In this document: one piece after another, positions 31,618 through 42,088 of the stretch
Layout of the letters: each line of letters starts with the position of its first letter
Position numbering within the stretch: position 1 is the first letter of the stretch
NCBI GenBank assembly: GCA_943329845.2
Contig: CALQFM020000013.1
Location: forward strand, 1-64,000
Direction of reading: 5' to 3'
DNA from: Candidatus Kuenenia stuttgartensis
GTDB taxonomy: Bacteria > Pseudomonadota > Alphaproteobacteria > SMXS01
Length of the DNA stretch: 64,000 bases
The notes under the pieces: generated by a model
Told to the model about the DNA's origin: nothing
Database searches by the model: none
The model's input: the letters and a program-made list of their open reading frames with translations, nothing else
Made by a program: the position numbers and the translations under genes

Positions 31618-33018
31618 ATGTCATCTGAAGCGGCAGCGCTGCAGCGGTCATCGGCCATTCTGGCGCGGCTCGACCGGCTGCCCGGCACGAGGCACATCTG
31701 GCTGCTGATCGGCCTGCTGTCGCTGGGCGGCATGTTCGAATTCTACGACATGTTCATGACCGCCTATGTGATGCCCGGGATGGTCAAGGCCGGTCTGTTC
31801 GCCGACGTGAAGGTCGGCATCTTCACTGGTCCCGCCCTATTCGTCGCCTCGACCTTCACCGGCCTGTTCATCGGCACCTTCCTGTTCGGCTATGTGGCCG
31901 ATCGCTATGGGCGTCGTGCCATCTTCACCTGGTCCATGTTGTGGTACAGCGCCGCGACCCTGGTGATGGCCTTTCAGGACACCGGCCTCAGCATCAGTCT
32001 GTGGCGGCTGATCGCCGGCATCGGCATCGGCGTCGAGCTGGTGACCATCGATACCTATATCTCCGAGCTGGCGCCGAAGGCCGTGCGCGGCCGTGCCTTC
32101 GCCTTCAACCACGTGGTGCAATTCGCCGTGGTGCCGCTGGTGGCGTTCATTTCTTGGCTGCTGGTGCCGCTGTCGCCGCTGGGACTCGACGGCTGGCGCT
32201 GGGTGGCGATCATCGGCTCCGTCGGCGCCCTCGCCGTCTGGTTCATCCGGCGCGCCGTGCCGGAAAGCCCAAGGTGGCTGATCAACCAGGGCAGGCTGGA
32301 CGAAGCCGAAGCCGTCACCGCCGCCATCGAAGCGAAGGTGACCGCCGACCTGAAGGGCGCCCCGCTGCCGGAGCCCGCCACCCATTCGGTCGAGAAGCTC
32401 GAACCCCAGGGCCACCTGCGGGAGATCTTCGAGCCGCGCTACCGCGGCCGAACGATCATGCTGATGGTGTTCCAGTTCTTCCAGACCATCGGCTTCTACG
32501 GCTTCTCCTCGTGGGTGCCGACGCTGATCGCCCAGCAGACCGGGATCAATGTCGAGCGCAGCCTGCACTACGCGTTCATCATCGCCATCGCCGCGCCATT
32601 CGGCCCATTGCTCGCGATCGCCTTCGCCGACAGGGTCGAGCGCAAATGGCAGCTGGTCGGCGCAGCCGCGGCCGTCGGCGTGTTCGGCATGCTGTTCTCC
32701 GTGCAGAGCGCCATGGCGCCGCTGATCCTGTGCGGCGTGCTGATCACCCTGTCGAAGAACATCATGTCCTACGCCTTCCACGGCTATCAGGCCGAGCTGT
32801 ATCCCACGCGCATCCGCGCCCGCGCGGTCGGCTTCACTTACTCGCTCAGCCGGCTCAGCAACATCTTCTTCAGCTTCATGATCGGCTACATGCTGTATCT
32901 GGGCGGCACCCACGCCGTATTCGGGCTGATCGCCTTCGCCATGCTGATGGTCGTCATCTCCATCGGCGTCTGGGGACCGCGTACCCGCAAGCTGGAGCTT
33001 GAACAGATATCGCAGTAG
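31618..33018 (+). CDS. MFS transporter (sugar porter/aromatic acid-type)
   Basis: 466 aa 12-TM; GYVADRYGRRAIFTWSM, PESPRWLINQGRLDEA, ELYPTRIRARAVGFTYSLSRL. Confidence 0.92.
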   Translation: MSSEAAALQRSSAILARLDRLPGTRHIWLLIGLLSLGGMFEFYDMFMTAYVMPGMVKAGLFADVKVGIFTGPALFVASTFTGLFIGTFLFGYVADRYGRRAIFTWSMLWYSAATLVMAFQDTGLSISLWRLIAGIGIGVELVTIDTYISELAPKAVRGRAFAFNHVVQFAVVPLVAFISWLLVPLSPLGLDGWRWVAIIGSVGALAVWFIRRAVPESPRWLINQGRLDEAEAVTAAIEAKVTADLKGAPLPEPATHSVEKLEPQGHLREIFEPRYRGRTIMLMVFQFFQTIGFYGFSSWVPTLIAQQTGINVERSLHYAFIIAIAAPFGPLLAIAFADRVERKWQLVGAAAAVGVFGMLFSVQSAMAPLILCGVLITLSKNIMSYAFHGYQAELYPTRIRARAVGFTYSLSRLSNIFFSFMIGYMLYLGGTHAVFGLIAFAMLMVVISIGVWGPRTRKLELEQISQ

Positions 33019-33021
33019 CGC

Positions 33022-33594
33022 CTATGCCGCGTCGAGCTTCTGCGCCTTTGTCAGCGGTCGATAGTCCGGATGGCTCGGTCCGGTCATGCCGATCTGGTTG
33101 AGCATGCCCATGTCGCCGTCCATGGCGATCTCGGCCAGCGGTGAACCGCTGACCAGGATGTGCTTGCGGGCGATGATGCCCCACTTGCCGTTCCGCTTCA
33201 GCACCCGGTCCTTGTAGAAGCCAAAGAAGATGGCATAGGGCGCCTTGTCCGCCGGTGTCTCGTGCGGCAGCGACAGGCTGAGATTGTAGCTTTCCACGTC
33301 GGCCTCGTCGCCGTGCAGGTCCATCTTGAGCTGGCTGGTGAAGTGCCAGCGCCGGCCGACGCCGTGCTCCACCTCCATCAGCCGCGGCTTGAAGTCCTTG
33401 CCGCTGCCCTTGAAGAAGCCGTAGTCGATGTCGGCGTCGTCATAGAACACCGTGTCGAGCATGGCGTCGTCGAGCCAGTCCAGCGCCCGCGAATACCGCA
33501 CCAGCAGATCCTCGATGTCCCGCAGGTCCTTCTGCCGCTCCAGTTCCCGCTCAACCGCCACCAGCCGCGCCAGCACGTCGTCCAGATCGCTCAT
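33022..33594 (-). CDS. Nuclear transport factor 2 / SnoaL-like family protein
   Basis: MSDLDDVLARLVAVERELERQKDLRDIEDLLVRYSRALDWLDDAMLDTVFYDDADIDYG; internal start chosen. Confidence 0.75.
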   Translation of the reverse strand: MSDLDDVLARLVAVERELERQKDLRDIEDLLVRYSRALDWLDDAMLDTVFYDDADIDYGFFKGSGKDFKPRLMEVEHGVGRRWHFTSQLKMDLHGDEADVESYNLSLSLPHETPADKAPYAIFFGFYKDRVLKRNGKWGIIARKHILVSGSPLAEIAMDGDMGMLNQIGMTGPSHPDYRPLTKAQKLDAA

Positions 33595-33722
33595 GTCGCA
33601 CTCCCCTGTTTGAACCGCAAGCTTAGGAGCCGCGGGCCAACGGCGCAATGTGACGTCGCCCTCCGTCAGGCGACAGTACCTGGGAAACGGAAACGGGATT
33701 CCGGGGTTGCCGTCGGATCAGA

Positions 33723-34418
33723 TCACGCGGTCTTGACGGTCAATTCATTTCCCCGCCCAAGCTCGAACGCCAGCGGCAGCGAGAGATAACCGTTCCGGGG
33801 ATCGCGCACATACTCGATATACCCGCCCGCATCGGTGAGCGCATTCTCGCCGACAATGAGTGCGCCGGGTTTCAGGTGAGGCTCCAGCAACTTGAGAATG
33901 GGCAGATAGAGGGTGAACGCGCCGTCGAGCAGTACCATGTCGATGTCGCCGTCCAACCCGGTTTTGAGAGTGTCCCGGGCATCTCCAACCCGGATCTCGA
34001 CGAGGTCGGCCAGCCCTGCAGCCGCGACGTTCGACCGCGCCCTCTCCGCCTTGCTGGCCTCGAGATCGGTTCCGATCAGCCGTCCGCCGCCCATGTCGCG
34101 CAACGCCGCCGCCATATAGATGGCGGAAATTCCCATGGAGGATCCGAACTCGACGATGCGCCTGGCCTTGCAGCTGCGGGCGCACATGTAGAGAAACCGC
34201 CCGAATTCCGGAGAAACCGACAGGAAATTCCCGGCGAAGCCGCGATATAGCCCTATCAGATCCCTGTTCTCGGCTTCCACGACCTGTCGCAGCGCCTGTT
34301 CCATATCGGTCGCCCCCTGCTCCGCGAAGGTTTCCCCCAAGGACGCATCGGCTGCTTCCGCTTCCAGGTGGAGCCGGGCAAGCACGTCCGCGACCCGCCC
34401 GCTGCTGAGTGAATCCAT
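33723..34418 (-). CDS. Class I SAM-dependent O-methyltransferase
   Basis: RRIVEFGSSMGISAIYMAAAL (motif I), RLIGTDLEASK, DIDMVLLDGAFTLYLPILKLLEPHLKPGALIVGEN. Confidence 0.85.
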   Translation of the reverse strand: MDSLSSGRVADVLARLHLEAEAADASLGETFAEQGATDMEQALRQVVEAENRDLIGLYRGFAGNFLSVSPEFGRFLYMCARSCKARRIVEFGSSMGISAIYMAAALRDMGGGRLIGTDLEASKAERARSNVAAAGLADLVEIRVGDARDTLKTGLDGDIDMVLLDGAFTLYLPILKLLEPHLKPGALIVGENALTDAGGYIEYVRDPRNGYLSLPLAFELGRGNELTVKTA

Positions 34419-34571
34419 CGTTTTACTCCCCCTGATGTGCTGCCGTTCCGGAGTGTCAGCCTTCCCGCCAGCATATGGAATCGGCGATGCGCCCGCATCC
34501 GCGAAGACGCGACGAAGGGAGAAATCCGGGCGCTGACGCGCTCGACCGGGGATTTGGCTCGTTCCCCGTGA

Positions 34572-35768
34572 TCAGTTGACCAGGAATGGCAGGTTGGCGG
34601 TGGCGGCGGCGCCCCTTCCGTCCTCGACGGTGACGAACAGCCGGTACTGGCCGGGAGGCAGCGTGCCCAGCTTCGCGCCGGTCAGGTCCGAAGACACCAG
34701 CGCCTCGGCATAGTGGCGCGGCACGGCCTCGATGTCGCCGCCCTTGCGCAGGTCGGTGCTCTCGGCCATCACCGACCAGTTCACGGACATGACGTCGCCG
34801 TCGGGATCGGCCACCTCCAGCACGGCGCGGCCCGCCTCCATGTCGAAGCGGCCGATGCGCGGCGCGCTGTTGCCGCCCGGCGTGCGGCCGCCCCAGGCCT
34901 GCGCCATCGCTTCGGCGGTCTCGGTCCACGAGCCGTCGGGCAGCAGCAGGCTGTGCCAGGTGGGCGTGACCTCCTGCTTCTGGCCCCAGTAGAACAGGAT
35001 CTGGCCCTCGGTTGTGGGACCGAGGGCGGCGAGATAGCCGCGCAGCAGCGCCGCCTTGGCCGTGCTCGACGGCTCGATCATGGCGCCCCAGGGCTTGCGC
35101 TGGGCCTGCCACTGGCCGATGGCGCCCATCTCGGTGACGACGAGCGGCCCTTTCCAGCCCTGCGCCCGAACCCGTTGGGGCACGCTCGGCAGTGCGTCGC
35201 CATAGGAATTGATGCCGAGGACGTCCACGTCCGGCGCAGCCTTGATCAGCCTCGCGACCTTACCGCCACCCGCTTCCGCCAGCACCGCCATGACTGGATG
35301 CCTGGGATCGAGCTCGCGAACCAGCCGCGCCGCCTGGCCAATGCCGGGCCACACGGCGCTGTCATCATCCAGCTCCGCCTCGACCTCGTTGCCCACGCCC
35401 CACATCAGCAGCGCCGGATGGTCCCTGTAGCGTTTCACGAACGCCGCCAGCCGCTCAAGCTGCGCGTTGGCCTGAGCAGGGTCTCGGTAGTTGAAGCCGC
35501 GGCGGGGATGCTCCAGCCAGAAGCCCACGACCACCTTCAGCCCCAGCTTCTGCGCCTGATCGAGAATCGCGTCCGGCGGTTCGCCATAGGTTCGCACCAC
35601 CGTGGCGCCGAGTGGCTTCAGCAGATCGAGCCGCTGCTCGCCGCCCGCGCCGCGCACCTGGAAGGGCTTGCCGTCGACAAGAATCTCCTTGCCGGAGACG
35701 CGCACGTCGGCCAGTGCCGGGACGGCGTTGAAAATGACCAGGAGGAAAACGAGCGCGCGCAGGATCAT
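34572..35768 (-). CDS. Secreted glycoside hydrolase, TIM-barrel (GH2/GH5-like)
   Basis: Signal peptide; DGKPFQVRGAGGEQRLDLLKPLGATVVRTYGEP; LLMWGVGNEVE (acid/base NE); PLVVTEMGAIGQW (candidate nucleophile E). Confidence 0.75.
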   Translation of the reverse strand: MILRALVFLLVIFNAVPALADVRVSGKEILVDGKPFQVRGAGGEQRLDLLKPLGATVVRTYGEPPDAILDQAQKLGLKVVVGFWLEHPRRGFNYRDPAQANAQLERLAAFVKRYRDHPALLMWGVGNEVEAELDDDSAVWPGIGQAARLVRELDPRHPVMAVLAEAGGGKVARLIKAAPDVDVLGINSYGDALPSVPQRVRAQGWKGPLVVTEMGAIGQWQAQRKPWGAMIEPSSTAKAALLRGYLAALGPTTEGQILFYWGQKQEVTPTWHSLLLPDGSWTETAEAMAQAWGGRTPGGNSAPRIGRFDMEAGRAVLEVADPDGDVMSVNWSVMAESTDLRKGGDIEAVPRHYAEALVSSDLTGAKLGTLPPGQYRLFVTVEDGRGAAATANLPFLVN

Positions 35769-35841
35769 GGGAATGAAGATATGGCATGGCCCGCGCAAAA
35801 TCTTCAGCGATCGTCCTTTTCCAATTGGACGTCGGCCGCGT

Positions 35842-36348
35842 TCACGAGCCGCTCCGCCGCTTGATGACTTCCTTGAGCAGGGCGATCGCGGTTTCAGGCG
35901 TCGCGCCGTCGCCGGCCACGGAGACCTTCACCGCCACGGCTTCGCTGGTGATGGCGCCCGCCGCCCAGCCGTCAAACTCATGCACCACGAATCCGTCCGT
36001 GCCCACGTCCGGCAACGGCTTGTAGGTCGGATCCAGGTTGGGCGGCACGTGGTAGTCCTTCCCGAACACCGACACCATGACGTCGCCGCTGTCGTCCTTG
36101 GGCGGCCACTGGCAGCCGAGAGCCGAACCGGCGTTGACGCCCTCGGCCAGCGGCTCGCCGGCGTAGGTCTCGAGCTCGGCGGGAGTGAACAGCTTGCATT
36201 GCGGATTGTCGGCGGCGGCCATCTTGTCGTCGCCGGTCAGCGCGGCGGCGGTCTTCTTCGCCTCATCGGCGGCATCTGCGCGCGGCTCGTTGCACCCGGT
36301 GGCAGCGAGACAGGCGGCAAACGCCGCCACATGGATCATTCGGTTCAT
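35842..36348 (-). CDS. Hypothetical lipoprotein
   Basis: Lipobox AATGC near the N-terminus; KLFTPAELETYAGEPLAEGVNAGSALGCQW resembles DUF3558-type lipoproteins (weak). Confidence 0.55.
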   Translation of the reverse strand: MNRMIHVAAFAACLAATGCNEPRADAADEAKKTAAALTGDDKMAAADNPQCKLFTPAELETYAGEPLAEGVNAGSALGCQWPPKDDSGDVMVSVFGKDYHVPPNLDPTYKPLPDVGTDGFVVHEFDGWAAGAITSEAVAVKVSVAGDGATPETAIALLKEVIKRRSGS

Positions 36349-36419
36349 GGCGGAGCTTCCTCGGCTTGCGCCCCCGCCAGAAGGATATCATCCCCGCCCG
36401 CCGCCTGCCACGGGGTCAG

Positions 36420-38590
36420 TCATTCTGCCGCCCAGGTCGCCTCCGCCCGCGTGATGTTGACGGGAATGGCGCTCATCCGCGGCATGCCGGTGCGCGCGTC
36501 GAAATCCCGCGTCACGTCGGTCAGACGCCCGGTGTTCGAGCCGATGAAGAACAGCTGGTTGTCGAACTGGGGCGCGTCGCCGAACGAATGCGCCATGGAG
36601 ATCACGCCCGGCCGCACGTCCGCCGCCTCCTCGGCAACGCCGAGGATCGAGCCATGATCCGACGCGATGCGGATGACGTCGCCGGCGCGCAACCCCAGCG
36701 CCGCCAGGTCGCCCGGGTTCATGAACGCCGGGTTGTAGTGGTGGTTGCGGGTCAGCGCCGGCAGGTCCCGTCCCGACGAATTGTAGACGTCGTTGAGGCG
36801 CCGGCTGACAAGCTGGTAGCCGAAATCGGCCACCAGCGTGTGACCCGCGTCGTTCGTCTCAGGCTCGGCGAGCACGTCGGCCAGCTCCTGCATCATCTCC
36901 GGATGGCCGATATCCAGCTTCTCCTCCCAGTCCTCGTCCTTGGGCAGCACCATCATGTCCGGATCATCGAAGATGTGGCCGTGCGGATACTTCTTCACCT
37001 CGGACAGCGGGATGCGTGAGCCGCGGCAGATCATCTCGAACAGGTCGTCGGTGGTCGGCTTGTTCACCATGTCCACGTCCTGGCCGTTGATGCGCAGCTG
37101 CAGCCCAAGCCGCTGGCCGATGCCGTAGAAGACCTCCCATTCCTCCAGCACGTCCGCGCCCGCCGGCGGCTCGACCAGCTTGGGCTGATACTGGGCGTAG
37201 GGGTCCGGATAGCCGGTCGCCGAGCCGTAGAACCAGGCGTTCTCGTTGGAGATGGTGATAGCCGGCGCCTCGAGCCCCAGCGTCGCCGGCAGCACGTAAT
37301 GCGCCACCTTGGCGGTCGCCGACATCTTGATGTCGATGGTGGCCAGCAGCTCCAGCTTCTTCATCGCCTCGTAGGTGCGCATCTGGTCGGGCCATGCCGC
37401 CATCGGGTTGCCGCCGACGCACATCAGCGCCCGCACCTGGCCCTCGCCGTCCAGCAGGATCTCCTCGGCCAGCGCGGCGGGTGTCAGGCCGCTGGCGTTC
37501 TCGCCAAGCCCGCGCACGCGCAGCTGCTCGCCATAGCCCCACGGCTTCGGCTTCTTCTCGGCCTGCGCCTTGCCATGGCGTTCCGGGATCAGCACGAAGG
37601 GATTGGGCATCTTCTCGCCTTCACGCAGCCAGCGGCCGGCGATGGTGTTGATGGCCAGCACCAGATATTCCGTGAGCGTACCGCGCGGCGCCATGTTGGG
37701 ACCGGTGCCGGCGGTGATCATGCCGCGCCGAGCCGAGCCGAAGATGCGGGCCGCCTCGACGATCTGTTCGGCTGGGACGCCGGCGCGCCGCGCCACATAG
37801 TCAGGCGTGAACGGCGCGACGGCTGCCCTGAACGCCTCGAAGCCGTCGACTTCGGCGGCGAGGAACGCCTCGTCGATCATGCCTTCCTCGATCATCACAT
37901 GGGCGATGCCCGCGAGGATGGCCGGGTCCTCGCCGGGCTTGCACTGCAGGTGCAGGTGCGCCTTCTCAGCCGTCTCGGTCAGGCGCGGGTCGATCACCAC
38001 CAGCTTCTGGCCGTTCTTCAGCGCGTCGTGCAGGCGCTTGGCAGGGTTGTACTGGGGAATGCCGCCCATTTGGAAACCACTGGATTGGCGCCGACCAGGA
38101 TCCAGGCGTCGGACTCCGCATAGGGCTGCGGCCCCGCGTGCCAGCGGCCATGCAGCGCCATCGACATCGGCTTGCCCGGCTGGTCGATGGTGGCCGAGGT
38201 GAAGCGCATGGGCGATCCGATCGCGTCCATCAGCGCCATCGCCATGGCCCGGCCCGCCGGATAGGGGAAGGTATATGTGGCGGCATAGAGCGCCACCGAA
38301 CGCGGACCGTGCTCGGCGATCAGCCGGCCGATGGTGGCGGCGATCTCATCGAGCGCCGCCTCGGACGCGATCCGCTCGTGGCCGTTGCCGACGCGGCGCT
38401 GGGCATGCAGCAGCCGCTCCGGGTTGTCGTGCTGGGCGGGCAACTGGCGGCCCTTGACGCAGGTATAGCCGAAATACATCGGGTTATCCTTGTCGCCCAC
38501 CACCTTGACGGCCTTGCCGTCCTCGATCGTCACCTTGATGCCGCAGAAGGAATGGCAGAAGCGGCAGATCGCCGTCTTGATCTCGGCCAT
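36420..38590 (-). pseudogene. Molybdopterin oxidoreductase (formate dehydrogenase alpha-like), interrupted by a frameshift near 38067-38072
   Basis: ORF 38018-38635 (MAEIKTAICRFCHSFCGIKVTIEDGKAVKVVGDKDNP...WILVGANPVVSK|WAAF) and ORF 36420-38069 (MGGIPQYNPAKRLHDALKNGQKLVVIDPRLTETA...) are consecutive pieces of one protein in different frames; one extra A in the coding-strand AAA run would join them. Confidence 0.85.
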
Positions 38591-38644
38591 GGTCTTGTCC
38601 CCTTTTCTCGCAACGCCCGGAAAGCATAGCAGCACGGCGCGAAA

Positions 38645-38680
38645 ACGAAAAAGGCCCGGACGTTTCCGCCCGGGCCTTTC
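38645..38680 (-). terminator. Rho-independent terminator downstream of thiolase gene
   Basis: aaaggcccgg (38650-38659) / ccgggccttt (38670-38679) stem followed on the minus strand by a T-rich run (ttttcgttttc). Confidence 0.75.
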
Positions 38681-38701
38681 CGAACCGTTATTCCGGCAGA
38701 T

Positions 38702-39847
38702 CTAGTTCTGCAGGATCGTGCAGGCCGACAGGCCCGGTGCGCCATACACGTGGGTGTAGCCGCTCTTCGGGTTGTTCTGTACCTGGCGGGCGCCCGCCTC
38801 GCCGCGGAGCTGGAGGACGACCTCGTAGACCTGGCGCAGGCCCGAGGCGCCGATTGGCTCGCCATTGGCGATGCAGCCGCCATCCGTGTTCATCGGCATG
38901 CGGCCGGTGATCTCGGTGGCGCCTTCACGCAGCAGCTTTTCCTGCTCGCCATCCTTGCAGAAGCCGTTCTCGGCCATGTGCATGATCTCGGCGCCCGACT
39001 CGGTGTCCTGGATCTGGATGACATGCATGTCCTCCGGGCCCAGTCCGGCCATTTCATAGGCGGCCTTCGACGCGAACACGGTCGGCGCCGGGGCGCGCTG
39101 CAGCGCCAGGTACGGGCTGAACACCTCGAACGAGCCGTAGTGGCGGGTCTTCATGGAGACGGCGCGCAGGAACACCGGACGGTTGGTGTAGCGGCGGGCA
39201 ACCTTTTCACTGGCCAGGATCAGCGCGACGCCGCCTTCGGCCGGCGAGCAGAACATGTACTTGGTCAGCGGGTCCGACAGCATCTCGGAGTTCATGATGG
39301 TGCCGAGGTCGACTTCCTCGCGGCGCCATGCGTTCGGGTTGAGCTTGCCGTTGCGGAACGCCTTCTGGGCCACAAGACCAAGGACTTCCGGCGAGAGGTC
39401 GTAGTCGTGCAGGTACTTCTGGATCTTCATGCCGAAGAACTGGGTCGTCAGCATCAGGCCGGTCTCGCCGTACCAGGTCTCAAGACCCGACGACTTCGGG
39501 TCGGCGTTGAACGCGCCGCGCGGATGCTTGTCGAAGCCGACCGCGACGCCCACGTCGTACTGGCCCGCCTTGATGGCCGAATAGGCCGACAGCAGGGCCG
39601 AGCCGCCCGTGGCGCAGCCATTCGACACGTTGACGAACTGGATGCCGGTCAGGCCCAGCTCGTTGACCAGCGAGTCAGCGTTGCCGCCGGCGGCCGAGCC
39701 GCCGAAAGCGAACTGGATGTCCGGCCATTCCAGGCCGCAATCCTTCAGCGCCTCGCGCACCGCGAACGCGCCCTGCTGGCGGCCGCTCATGCCGTCCGTG
39801 CGGCCGAACTTGTGGATACCAATACCGATGATGCAGACGTCCGTCAT
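38702..39847 (-). CDS. Thiolase family protein (acetyl-CoA acetyltransferase / SCP-x thiolase-like)
   Basis: 381 aa; CIIGIGIHKFGRTDGMS, FVNVSNGCATGGSALLSAYSAIKAGQYDVGVAVGFDKH, NTDGGCIANGEPIGASGLRQVYEVVLQLRGEAG. Confidence 0.9.
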   Translation of the reverse strand: MTDVCIIGIGIHKFGRTDGMSGRQQGAFAVREALKDCGLEWPDIQFAFGGSAAGGNADSLVNELGLTGIQFVNVSNGCATGGSALLSAYSAIKAGQYDVGVAVGFDKHPRGAFNADPKSSGLETWYGETGLMLTTQFFGMKIQKYLHDYDLSPEVLGLVAQKAFRNGKLNPNAWRREEVDLGTIMNSEMLSDPLTKYMFCSPAEGGVALILASEKVARRYTNRPVFLRAVSMKTRHYGSFEVFSPYLALQRAPAPTVFASKAAYEMAGLGPEDMHVIQIQDTESGAEIMHMAENGFCKDGEQEKLLREGATEITGRMPMNTDGGCIANGEPIGASGLRQVYEVVLQLRGEAGARQVQNNPKSGYTHVYGAPGLSACTILQN

Positions 39848-39871
39848 GTCCCGTCTCCTCTATATGTCCGC

Positions 39872-40300
39872 TCAGCCCTTGACCGGGGCGAACGCGAAAG
39901 TGACTACCTCATTGCCCTTCTCGTCTTCACGGAATGGAATGATGGTCATTTCCATCTCCATGCCGATCTTCAGATCCTTGGGATCGGCCGTGGTCAGGCG
40001 CGATTCAACGATCACCTCGCCCGGCAGCTCGATATAGCCGACGCCGTAGGGCTTGAAGGTCTCGACCGTCTCCGGGCCCTTGTAGGGCGGATTCTTCGGC
40101 AGGAAGCCCTGGATGGTCCAGGTGTAAAGCTTGCCGCGGGTGCCAAGCAGCACCTCTTCGGAATCCTCGTCGGCGACGTAGTTGTGGATGGCCGGAAAGT
40201 ACACGCGGCCCGTCTTCTTCTCCCGCCGCGCGATGAGCTGCGGGTTGTCGGACGGCCATGTGAACAGACCTTCCTGGACCGGAACTTGCTGCTTGGCCAT
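39872..40300 (-). CDS. DUF35-type OB-fold domain protein, thiolase partner
   Basis: MAKQQVPVQEGLFTWPSDNPQLIARREKKTGRVYFPAIHNYVADEDSEEVLLGTRGKLYTWTIQGFLPKNPPYKGPE...VGYIELPGEVIVESRL; typical OB-fold DUF35. Confidence 0.82.
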   Translation of the reverse strand: MAKQQVPVQEGLFTWPSDNPQLIARREKKTGRVYFPAIHNYVADEDSEEVLLGTRGKLYTWTIQGFLPKNPPYKGPETVETFKPYGVGYIELPGEVIVESRLTTADPKDLKIGMEMEMTIIPFREDEKGNEVVTFAFAPVKG

Positions 40301-40495
40301 TGAACGGCTCTCCCCTTGAAGCACGATAAAAGTCACGCGCGATCCTAGAGAGGAAGGCGCGGAGCGGCAAGCCATGAAGCTCACCCGTTTCGGGTGCGAG
40401 GATAACAGAGATTTCCGGAGAGGGAACGGTGGGATTCCAATGTCGGTCGATGGTATTTGATGCGTAACCGCGTTCGGTCGGGCCACGTTGTCACA

Positions 40496-41272
40496 ATGAG
40501 TAGCTCAATGAATTTTCGTTTCCTCCTTGCCCCGCTGTTACTACTGGCGCTGAGCGATACGGCAAGCGCCCAAACCGAAGACAGCGAAGCACCCGCGCCC
40601 GCGGCAGCCGCCGAGGCACCCGTGGCCAATGACTCGTCACCGGCCGACGAGCAATCCCCCGGCACATCTCCGTCCGAAACATCCGTGCACGCGGCCGATG
40701 CCGCGCCCATCGATCCCAATACCTGCGAAATCCATGTCTGGGCCAGCCAGCTGATCGGGGGCTACTCGACCGGATGGGCGGTTGCGCTAGGTCCAATTGC
40801 GGCCGCCGCCGAGGTGGAAGGCAGAAAGGATTTCAACACCATCAAGCGCGAGCAAATCACCGCAATTCTAACACCGCAGGTTCAGTTCAATGCGATCGGC
40901 AAGGTCGATTTCTCCCGGATCGTCGGCGGCAAGTCCTATCGGCTGATACCTGAGGCCAGCCCTGTCGACATCAAGACGGTGGAGAAGGACAAGGCACGCA
41001 AAACCGCTTCGGCACACGGGTGTTACTACGAGTTGGTCGTTCTCGCGGTCAACTACTATAAGGCCGCCCTGTATAGCGGCCGACTTTATACCACTTTGAC
41101 GCTGCGCAGGTTTGGCGACGCAGCGGAGATGACGAGCGCCACCAGTTCCAACAATGTGGTCAGCCTGGACGTCTTCACGTCGGGGATCGTTGAGGTGACC
41201 CCGGAAGCGGCTGAGGAGGTGCGCAATGCATTCAACACCTCGGTGAGCAAGGTGCTCGGCAAGATGAAATAG
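40496..41272 (+). CDS. Hypothetical exported protein
   Basis: Signal peptide NFRFLLAPLLLLALSDTASAQ, Pro/Ala-rich linker, then globular domain. Confidence 0.6.
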   Translation: MSSSMNFRFLLAPLLLLALSDTASAQTEDSEAPAPAAAAEAPVANDSSPADEQSPGTSPSETSVHAADAAPIDPNTCEIHVWASQLIGGYSTGWAVALGPIAAAAEVEGRKDFNTIKREQITAILTPQVQFNAIGKVDFSRIVGGKSYRLIPEASPVDIKTVEKDKARKTASAHGCYYELVVLAVNYYKAALYSGRLYTTLTLRRFGDAAEMTSATSSNNVVSLDVFTSGIVEVTPEAAEEVRNAFNTSVSKVLGKMK

Positions 41273-41275
41273 AGA

Positions 41276-42088
41276 CTAATCCTTCACCGCCCGTAGCGTA
41301 TACATCATCGGCATGTTCGGACGGTCCGGCGGCGCGCGCCAGTGGCGGTCGTCACCCTGCACCATGAACGTGAATTTCTGCATGTAGCTGGCGTCGGATT
41401 CCCGCAGTTCGCGGATCGTCAGCCCGGCGCGGATCAGCGCCGTCACCACCGATCCCAGATCGTGGTTCCATTCGATGGTGTCGTTGTGGGCGGTCGCGGC
41501 ATCCGCCTGCGCATAGGAGCCGTCGACGGCCAGGCGTTCGCCCTCCGGCCGGGTGAAGTAGTCGTACCGGATTTCCGGCACGCCGGTGACCTGGTTCGGC
41601 TCCAACCCCCAATTGGCGGGATGGAATTCCACGAGATAGAGCTCGCCGCCGGGCCGCAGCAGGTCGGCCACCACCTTGGCCCAGCGTTCGATGTCCGGCA
41701 GCCAGCACAGCGCGCCAATGCCGGTGTAGACGATGTCGAAGCCGCCGCCCAACAGAGCCGGCGCGTCGTAGAGATCGCCCTGCACGAAATGGCCGCGCAG
41801 GTCCGTCTCCCAGGCCAGGGTCCGCGCCGCATCGACGGCCGGTTCGGAGAAGTCGAGCCCGGTGACGTCCGCGCCGAGCCGTGCCCAGGACAGCGTATCC
41901 AGCCCCAAATGGCACTGCAGGTGCACCAGCCGCTTGCCCAGCACGTCGCCGAGGTCGCGCACCTCGTCGGGGCCGAGCGAAATCCTGCCGGCCCTGAAGC
42001 CTTCCACGTCATAGAAGCCCGAGCTCACATGGATCGGCACGCGCTCGTCCCAGAACCGGCGATTGAGGTTTTTCGCGTCGTTGGACAT
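41276..42088 (-). CDS. Class I SAM-dependent methyltransferase
   Basis: RLVHLQCHLGLDTLSWARLGADVTGLDFSEPAVDAARTLA; FDIVYTGIGALCWLPDIERWAKVVADLLRPGGELYLVEFHP. Confidence 0.9.
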   Translation of the reverse strand: MSNDAKNLNRRFWDERVPIHVSSGFYDVEGFRAGRISLGPDEVRDLGDVLGKRLVHLQCHLGLDTLSWARLGADVTGLDFSEPAVDAARTLAWETDLRGHFVQGDLYDAPALLGGGFDIVYTGIGALCWLPDIERWAKVVADLLRPGGELYLVEFHPANWGLEPNQVTGVPEIRYDYFTRPEGERLAVDGSYAQADAATAHNDTIEWNHDLGSVVTALIRAGLTIRELRESDASYMQKFTFMVQGDDRHWRAPPDRPNMPMMYTLRAVKD

